DNA of 9,272 bases from JBBQVO01 sp038211505 (lineage in GTDB: Bacteria > Chloroflexota > Dehalococcoidia > DSTF01 > JACRBR01): assembly GCA_038211505.1 (NCBI GenBank), contig JBBQVO010000137.1, positions 1-9,272 of the forward strand, given 5' to 3'. The notes beneath the pieces are model-generated. The model was not told the DNA's origin and did no database searches. It was given only the letters and a program-made list of their open reading frames with translations. Below are positions 5,699 to 9,272 of the stretch, piece by piece. Position 1 is the first letter of the stretch. Each line of letters opens with the position of its first letter. The position numbers were made by a program, and so were the translations under genes.

Positions 5699-5789
5699 GC
5701 TATCCACCATCCACCGACCGCTATCTGCTATCCGCTATCCGTTATCCGCTATCCGCTATCCGCTATCCGCTATCCGCTATCCGCTATCC
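5699..5789. repeat. Heptamer array (GCTATCC), 13 units in register
   Basis: Bases 5699-5789 are exactly 13 seven-base units. Unit 1 is GCTATCC, units 2 and 3 are the degenerate ACCATCC and ACCGACC, unit 4 is GCTATCT, unit 7 is GTTATCC, and the other eight are perfect GCTATCC. Degeneracy is concentrated at the distal end. The last unit contains the stop codon of the MFS gene (CTA on this strand at 5784-5786). It resembles the short tandemly repeated heptamers known from cyanobacteria in style, though not in sequence. Confidence 0.9.
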
Positions 5790-6977
5790 GCTGCGATCGT
5801 AACGCAACCGATACGCGCTGACGATACCGAACATGAGGGCGCAGAGCGCGGCTGTGACGGCGACGCCCTTCGACGGGCCGGCGCCGACGAGTACTTTGCC
5901 CTGGAGCCACGGGATGGCGATGCCGCCGCCGTTGCCCATCGTCACGGTCGCCGCCGTCGCGCTCGCCGCCGCGCCCTCCGACGCGATGGCGATCGTCGCC
6001 GGCCAGATCGGGCCGAAGCAGAGGCCGGCGCCGAACGCCGCCGCGGCGCTGATCGCGATGTTGCCGGACGCCAGCGCCAGCACGATCGCCGAGACGCCGC
6101 CACCCGCGACGCACGCTGACAGCAGCGCGCGCGCTGTACGCCCGCGCGCGAAGTAGACGCCACTGATGATACGCCCGAGGGCGAGCGCCCCCCAATAGCC
6201 GGATGTCAGCAGCGCGCCGGCGAAGACGCTCGCGTGCGCCGTCTCGCGCGTGTACGACGACACCCACGAGCCGAGGCCGAACTCGGCGCCGACGTAGAGG
6301 AACAGCACGCCGCCCATGATCCATGCCGTCGGGTTGCCCGGCAGCGCGAACTCGTCGTCGGGCGCGGCGATCGGGCGATGAACGGCGACGTCGGCGACGA
6401 TCATCAGCACGAGCGTGGCGGCGATGACGCACGCGATGCCGGCATAGACGATCAAGCGCTCGCCCGTCGCGGCAAGTACGGCGCCGGCCCAGATCGGCCC
6501 GATGATCGCGCCGATGGCGAAGTAGACGTTGAGCCGGTTGACGGCGCTCGGCACGTCGCGCGATGTCTGCGCGACGAGGATGTGCGTCGCCGCGACGATC
6601 AGCCCGTCGCCGACGCCGAGAATGACCGCGGCGAGCAGCGCCACCGGCCACGTCGGCGCGAACGCGAGCAGCAAAATGCCGCCCGTCGCGCCGCTCAGCC
6701 CGGCGATGCACAGCACGCGCGTATCGTGCCCGTGCAACGCCAGCGCGATCGTGGCCGACGCCGCGATCGACCCGATGAAGAGCGCGGTCAGCAGCAACCC
6801 CGCCGTGTCGAGCGAGACGCCGAGATCATCGGCGATGAACGGCAGCGCCGGCCCAAACGCCGCCCCGTAGAGGCCGAGGCAGAAGAGCGCCATGAAGGCC
6901 GCCGCGTGCAGAAGTCGGTAATCGGGATCGTCGGCGGGGGCGGGGTGCATGATCGTGAGGGTATCGAGTGCGATCAT
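5784..6977 (-). CDS. Major facilitator superfamily permease
   Basis: Inner-membrane secondary transporter of 397 residues with about 12 predicted spans in two halves and a hydrophilic central loop near 197-215. Visible family features are GPALPFIADDLGVS after span 1, a weak loop 2-3 motif (LHGHDTR), AIGAIIGPIWAG in the first half, and YVGAEFGLGSWVSSYTRE at the start of the second half. That last segment recalls sugar-type permeases of the FucP-like group; the substrate is not determined. ATG 6977 and ATG 6950 (residue 10) are both possible; neither has a ribosome binding site, so the start is uncertain. A 10-bp palindrome (ATCGCGCGAT, 6976-6985) overlaps the upstream start. The final residues YDRSG and the TAG stop run into the heptamer array, which suggests the original 3' end was altered by it. 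Confidence 0.88.
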   Translation of the reverse strand: MIALDTLTIMHPAPADDPDYRLLHAAAFMALFCLGLYGAAFGPALPFIADDLGVSLDTAGLLLTALFIGSIAASATIALALHGHDTRVLCIAGLSGATGGILLLAFAPTWPVALLAAVILGVGDGLIVAATHILVAQTSRDVPSAVNRLNVYFAIGAIIGPIWAGAVLAATGERLIVYAGIACVIAATLVLMIVADVAVHRPIAAPDDEFALPGNPTAWIMGGVLFLYVGAEFGLGSWVSSYTRETAHASVFAGALLTSGYWGALALGRIISGVYFARGRTARALLSACVAGGGVSAIVLALASGNIAISAAAAFGAGLCFGPIWPATIAIASEGAAASATAATVTMGNGGGIAIPWLQGKVLVGAGPSKGVAVTAALCALMFGIVSAYRLRYDRSG

Positions 6978-7035
6978 CGCGCGATAGAGAGGAGCGACTA
7001 GACGAATTCACGACACGTCGAGGGTGCGTGGTACC

Positions 7036-7188
7036 TGTCATTCTGGACGCAGTGAAGAACCGCAGGTGCCCTGGGTGGCATCTTGTCCGGTTAGCCTCCA
7101 GGGGTCGTCCGTTGAGTTGGGGCTGCGGATGCGACCGACGAAGATACACACAGGCCACCTGCGGTTCTTCACTGCGTTCAGAATGACA
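7036..7188. repeat. Long inverted repeat pair (MITE-like dispersed repeat)
   Basis: Bases 7036-7067 and the reverse complement of 7157-7188 match at all but one position over 32 bp. The unit reads TGTCATTCTG(G/A)ACGCAG and continues to CCGCAGGTG. Similarity continues inward with mismatches to about 7090 and 7132, where both arms share an ATCTT block. Two copies of one roughly 55-bp element therefore face each other around a short unique centre. A shorter diverged relative lies at 8710-8735. No transposase is present. Confidence 0.85.
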
Positions 7189-7242
7189 TTCGACGCCTGC
7201 CAACGCCTATGTCGCCGCGTTGCCCCATGGCGATTCGGGCGA

Positions 7243-7271
7243 TTGGCTCGCCGCGATGAAGCACGGATAAT
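7243..7271 (+). promoter_or_regulatory. Sigma-70-type promoter for the small four-cysteine gene
   Basis: TTGGCT (7243-7248) and GATAAT (7266-7271) are separated by exactly 17 bp. They match four of six and five of six consensus bases. The expected start near 7278 leaves a leader of about 54 nt with a strong ribosome binding site. It lies just past the inverted repeat. Confidence 0.6.
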
Positions 7272-7331
7272 GTCGCAAGACAAAGCATCTACCCGCAATT
7301 TGATGTCGCGATCGATCGAGAGGAGCGCACA

Positions 7332-7544
7332 ATGCAATCCGTGAGTGAACTCAAGGAGCGTGTCGAGAAGGCAGATCTGTGGCCGGAGAGTACCAACGAC
7401 GATCGATGCGACAACTGCCGCTTCTACAAAGTGATTAAGGAAGGCATCGGGTTTTGCGCGCATCGGGAACTGGACATGGTCGTCGGCGGCCCGTGGTGGT
7501 GCAAGCTATGGGAAGCCGCCGCAACGACGCCGAAGCCATCTTAG
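7332..7544 (+). CDS. Small four-cysteine protein, possibly HiPIP-like Fe-S
   Basis: A 70-residue soluble protein. A helical N-terminus (SVSELKERVEKADLW) precedes Cys26-x2-Cys29-RFYK, Cys42-AHRE and GGPWW-Cys57-KLWE. The C-x2-C-x12-C-x14-C spacing, the aromatic after the first pair and WWC near the end resemble high-potential iron-sulphur proteins and the small HiPIP-like subunits of some glycyl-radical enzymes. A zinc site is the alternative. AGGAG (7321-7325) lies six bases before the ATG, inside GAGAGGAGCGC, the same leader sequence as before permease 2. A promoter lies at 7243-7271 and an aldo/keto reductase follows 58 bp downstream. No signal peptide is present, whereas classical HiPIPs are periplasmic. 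Gene reality is well supported; the cofactor is inferred. Confidence 0.8.
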   Translation: MQSVSELKERVEKADLWPESTNDDRCDNCRFYKVIKEGIGFCAHRELDMVVGGPWWCKLWEAAATTPKPS

Positions 7545-7566
7545 CCCGCGTAGTGCTACTGGCGGG
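7545..7566 (+). terminator. Hairpin after the four-cysteine gene (possible terminator or attenuator)
   Basis: Immediately after the TAG stop, CCCGC-GTAG (7545-7553) pairs with CTAC-(TG)-GCGGG (7556-7566): a nine-base-pair stem with a two-base bulge and a very tight loop. No U-tract follows. It may partly separate this gene from the reductase, or protect the 3' end of the message. It also occludes the region before ATG 7567, which makes that start unlikely for the next gene. Confidence 0.45.
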
Positions 7567-7602
7567 ATGACGCACGCGGCGGATCAAAATGAAAGAACTT
7601 CG

Positions 7603-8562
7603 ATGAAAACAACAGAACTCGGCTCGACCGGCGTCACGATCTCCAACCTCTGTCTCGGCACGATGCAGTTTGGGTGGACGGCGGATGAGGCGGCTTCGGT
7701 GACCGTGATGGATGCGTTCGTCGAGGCGGGCGGCACGTTCATCGATACGGCGGACATCTATAGCAGCTGGTCGCCGGGGAACCCGGGCGGCGTCTCGGAG
7801 GAGATCATCGGGCGCTGGATGAAGGCGCGCGGCAACCGCGATCGTGTCGTCATCGCGACGAAGGTGCGCGGCGCGATGTGGAAGGGCGACGACGCCGAGG
7901 GACTCAGCCGCGCCCACATCACGCGCGCCGTCGAGGACAGCCTCCGCCGTTTGCAAGTCGAGACGATCGATCTGTATCAGTGCCACTGGCCGGACGTGAA
8001 GACGCCGATCGAGGAGACGCTGACGATCTTTGGATCGCTGATCGAGTCGGGAAAGGTGCGCTACATCGGCGCGTCGAACTACTCCGTCACGCAGCTGCAG
8101 GATGCGCTGAACGCCGCCGGCGACACGGCGCTGCCACGCTTCTCGACGCTGCAGCCGCACCACAATCTCGTGCATCGCGGCGAGTACGAAGCGGAGTTGG
8201 CGGCGCTGTGCGATCGCGAAGGCATGGGCGTCATCCCGTACAGCCCGCTGGCGGGCGGATTCCTCACCGGCAAGTACCGCAAGGGTCAGCCGCTGCCAGA
8301 GAGCCAGCGCGCCGGCCGCGCGAAGGAGTACATGACCGACCAGGGTTTCGCCGTCATCGATGCCCTCGACGCCGTAGCGAAGTCGCACAGCACGACGATC
8401 CCGGCCGTCGCGCTGGCGTGGGAGATGACGCGCCCCGCCATCAACGCGCCGATCATCGGCGCCAACGACGTCGCGCAGCTGCGCGCGCTGCTGCCAGCGT
8501 CGGAGTTGGTGTTGTCGGCGGATGAGGCAGCGGCGTTGGATGCGGCGAGTGTGGGGATGTAG
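7603..8562 (+). CDS. Aldo/keto reductase, NADPH-dependent type
   Basis: Cytoplasmic TIM-barrel oxidoreductase of 319 residues, near the usual 310-330, reducing an unknown aldehyde or ketone with NAD(P)H. The catalytic tetrad is complete: Asp48 and Tyr53 in FIDTADIYSS, Lys87 in IATKV, and His128 in YQCHWPD. Other landmarks are the N-terminal LGSTGVTISNLCLGTMQFG, GKVRYIGASNYS, the strand VIPYSPLAGGFLTGKY, and the cofactor-binding APIIGANDVAQL near the end. ATG 7603 gives the family's normal MKTTELGSTG start with only a weak GAAAG before it. ATG 7567 would add 12 unusual residues directly behind a hairpin. The Tas/IolS-like branch is likely but the substrate is not readable. It may be read through from the four-cysteine gene's promoter. 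Confidence 0.93.
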   Translation: MKTTELGSTGVTISNLCLGTMQFGWTADEAASVTVMDAFVEAGGTFIDTADIYSSWSPGNPGGVSEEIIGRWMKARGNRDRVVIATKVRGAMWKGDDAEGLSRAHITRAVEDSLRRLQVETIDLYQCHWPDVKTPIEETLTIFGSLIESGKVRYIGASNYSVTQLQDALNAAGDTALPRFSTLQPHHNLVHRGEYEAELAALCDREGMGVIPYSPLAGGFLTGKYRKGQPLPESQRAGRAKEYMTDQGFAVIDALDAVAKSHSTTIPAVALAWEMTRPAINAPIIGANDVAQLRALLPASELVLSADEAAALDAASVGM

Positions 8563-8591
8563 TCGACCCGCGGCCCAAGCGCCGCGCTCAG

Positions 8592-8618
8592 TTGTAGGGG
8601 CGGCCCCGCGTGGCCGCC
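8592..8618. repeat. GC-rich hairpin repeat
   Basis: GGCGGCC (8599-8605) pairs with GGCCGCC (8612-8618) around CCGCGT, preceded by TTGTAGGG. It lies 30 bp after the reductase stop and could affect the 3' end of that message. I recall the unit as common in environmental bacterial genomes. Confidence 0.6.
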
Positions 8619-8709
8619 GGTGTTCGACCGAATAGAAGACGCGGTTCGCGATGCCGTCATCCGAACGACGTGCGCGCTTCGCGTCGGGACGACGTTGGCG
8701 TCCGACGTA

Positions 8710-8740
8710 GATTCTTCGCTTCGCTCAGAATGACAGGTGG
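8710..8740. repeat. Third copy of the TGTCATTCTG-type repeat
   Basis: GATTCTTCGCTTCGCTCAGA followed by ATGACAGGTGG is the same orientation as the right arm at 7157-7188: GGTTCTTCACTGCGTTCAGA there followed by ATGACA. It is diverged at a few bases and lacks the inner part, so it is a partial or subfamily copy. Confidence 0.65.
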
Positions 8741-8834
8741 CGCGTTAACTGAGTCGCGTCGCGCGCAACGACCGGGCGCGGGACAATGACCCCGCAACAC
8801 GAAGTCGGCCATCTTGACCCACGATCCCAACCGA

Positions 8835-8857
8835 TCCTCTGTGCCTCTGTGGTGAAC
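8835..8857. repeat. CCTCTGTG tandem octamer repeat
   Basis: CCTCTGTG occurs twice back to back (8836-8843 and 8844-8851), followed by GTGAAC. It lies 8 bp past the clpP stop codon on the opposite sense. I recall this 'cctctgtgcctctgtggtg' unit as very widespread in environmental genomes; that is from memory. Confidence 0.6.
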
Positions 8858-8864
8858 GTCAGAC

Positions 8865-9272
8865 CTATCGGCGGAGGCTGGCGGCGGGTTTGATCTCGTG
8901 GGCGCGCGGCATGAGGATTTCGTCGACGAGGCCGTACTCTCTCGCCTGCTCGGGGTTCATGTAGAAGTCGCGGTCGAAGTCTTTGCGGATCTGCTCTTCT
9001 TCCTTGCCGGTCTGCTTCGCGAGGATGCCCACCAGGATGTCGTTGACGCGCAGCATCTCGCGCGCCTGGATCTCGATGTCGGACGCCTGGCCGCTGATGC
9101 CGCCGCCGCCGAGCAGCGCCTGGTGCATGTGAATCGTCGCGTTCGGCATGCAGTAGCGCTTGCCGGGCGCGCCCGAACACAGCAGCACCGTCCCCATGCT
9201 CGCCGTCATGCCGACGGCGTACGTCGCGATGTCCGGCCGGATCAGCTGCATCGTGTCATAGATCGCCAGCCC
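8865..9272 (-). CDS. clpP: ATP-dependent Clp protease proteolytic subunit, C-terminal part (5' end outside window)
   Basis: Serine protease subunit that forms the tetradecameric ClpP chamber and degrades proteins fed by a Clp ATPase. The window ends inside the gene; 135 residues are visible, starting GLAIYDTMQLIRPDI, so about 60-70 N-terminal residues are missing. The catalytic triad is present: Ser25 in GMTASMG, His50 in HMHQALLGG, and Asp102 in FDRDFYMNPEQA (numbered from the first visible residue). The handle helix QASDIEIQAREML and EYGLVDEIL also match the family. It ends EIKPAASLRR with TAG at 8865-8867. No partner ATPase gene is in view. Many bacteria carry several clpP copies, so the exact paralogue is not determined. 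Confidence 0.96.
   Translation of the reverse strand, partial: GLAIYDTMQLIRPDIATYAVGMTASMGTVLLCSGAPGKRYCMPNATIHMHQALLGGGGISGQASDIEIQAREMLRVNDILVGILAKQTGKEEEQIRKDFDRDFYMNPEQAREYGLVDEILMPRAHEIKPAASLRR

Larger units (their letters stand above)
8563..8864. other. Intergenic gap between convergent genes, filled with dispersed repeats
   Basis: No gene is visible. Three unrelated repeat units lie within 270 bp, at 8592-8618, 8710-8740 and 8835-8857; the sequence between them (8619-8709) is GC-rich without a clear structure. No T-tract terminator is visible for either flanking gene. Confidence 0.6.

Noticed and set aside
5699..5789. CRISPR-like array
   Set aside because: The units are contiguous heptamers without spacers, and no cas genes are nearby.
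5770..6711. A 313-residue arginine-rich frame antisense-parallel to the MFS gene
   Set aside because: It is a shifted frame of the real MFS gene; its Arg/Ala-rich composition is typical of GC-rich shadows.
6234..7001. A 255-residue plus-strand frame opposite the MFS gene
   Set aside because: The product is dominated by Arg, Asp and Ala without any motif, as expected from the complement of a GC-rich gene.
7435..8388. A 317-residue minus-strand frame opposite the reductase
   Set aside because: The reductase frame has a complete catalytic tetrad; the opposite frame shows no family features.

Overview
This is a GC-rich bacterial window with short operons, about nine protein genes and one tRNA. 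Its intergenic gaps are unusually full of short dispersed repeats. The gene set is mostly housekeeping and transport: D-aminoacyl-tRNA deacylase, Flp pilin, tRNA-Asn, an ABC-2 exporter, a CAP/SCP lipoprotein, an MFS permease, an aldo/keto reductase and ClpP. High GC, an Flp-type pilin and repeats that I recall from Chloroflexota and similar environmental genomes suggest Chloroflexota. That placement is inference and no marker gene here proves it.

Layout. 1-232: 3' half of dtd on the plus strand. 233-596: gap with no credible gene. 597-806: orphan Flp-type pilin, minus strand. 954-987: terminator of the tRNA-Asn(GTT) gene at 1000-1074, minus strand. 1075-1315: regulatory gap with a 46-bp-spaced direct repeat and a 12-bp palindrome. 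1316-4090: three-gene plus-strand ABC-2 exporter operon (ATPase, permease 1, permease 2). 4100-4582: CAP/SCP lipoprotein, minus strand, ending 9 bp from the operon's stop. 4583-4897: gap with a possible promoter and a large palindromic repeat. 4898-5407: unrecognised single-span membrane protein, minus strand. 5408-5783: repeat island with a triple degenerate repeat, an 8-bp hairpin repeat and a heptamer array. 5784-6977: MFS permease, minus strand. 6978-7331: gap holding a long inverted repeat and then a promoter. 7332-7544: small four-cysteine protein, plus strand. 7603-8562: aldo/keto reductase, plus strand. 8563-8864: gap with three further repeat families. 8865-9272: 3' part of clpP, minus strand, running off the window.

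Working together. The only clear functional unit is the exporter: a BcrA-type ATPase coupled through an ATGA overlap to one permease and followed by a paralogous permease, which predicts a heterodimeric channel. The four-cysteine protein and the reductase may be co-transcribed, but a hairpin separates them.

I do not see a convincing new multi-gene system. The most distinctive signals are: an apparent AUC start codon on the second permease, whose ribosome binding site lies in a perfect hairpin; a 13-unit heptamer array that supplies the stop codon of the MFS gene and stops all three frames on that strand; a triple repeat at 5465-5592; and the density of unrelated repeat families confined to gaps.
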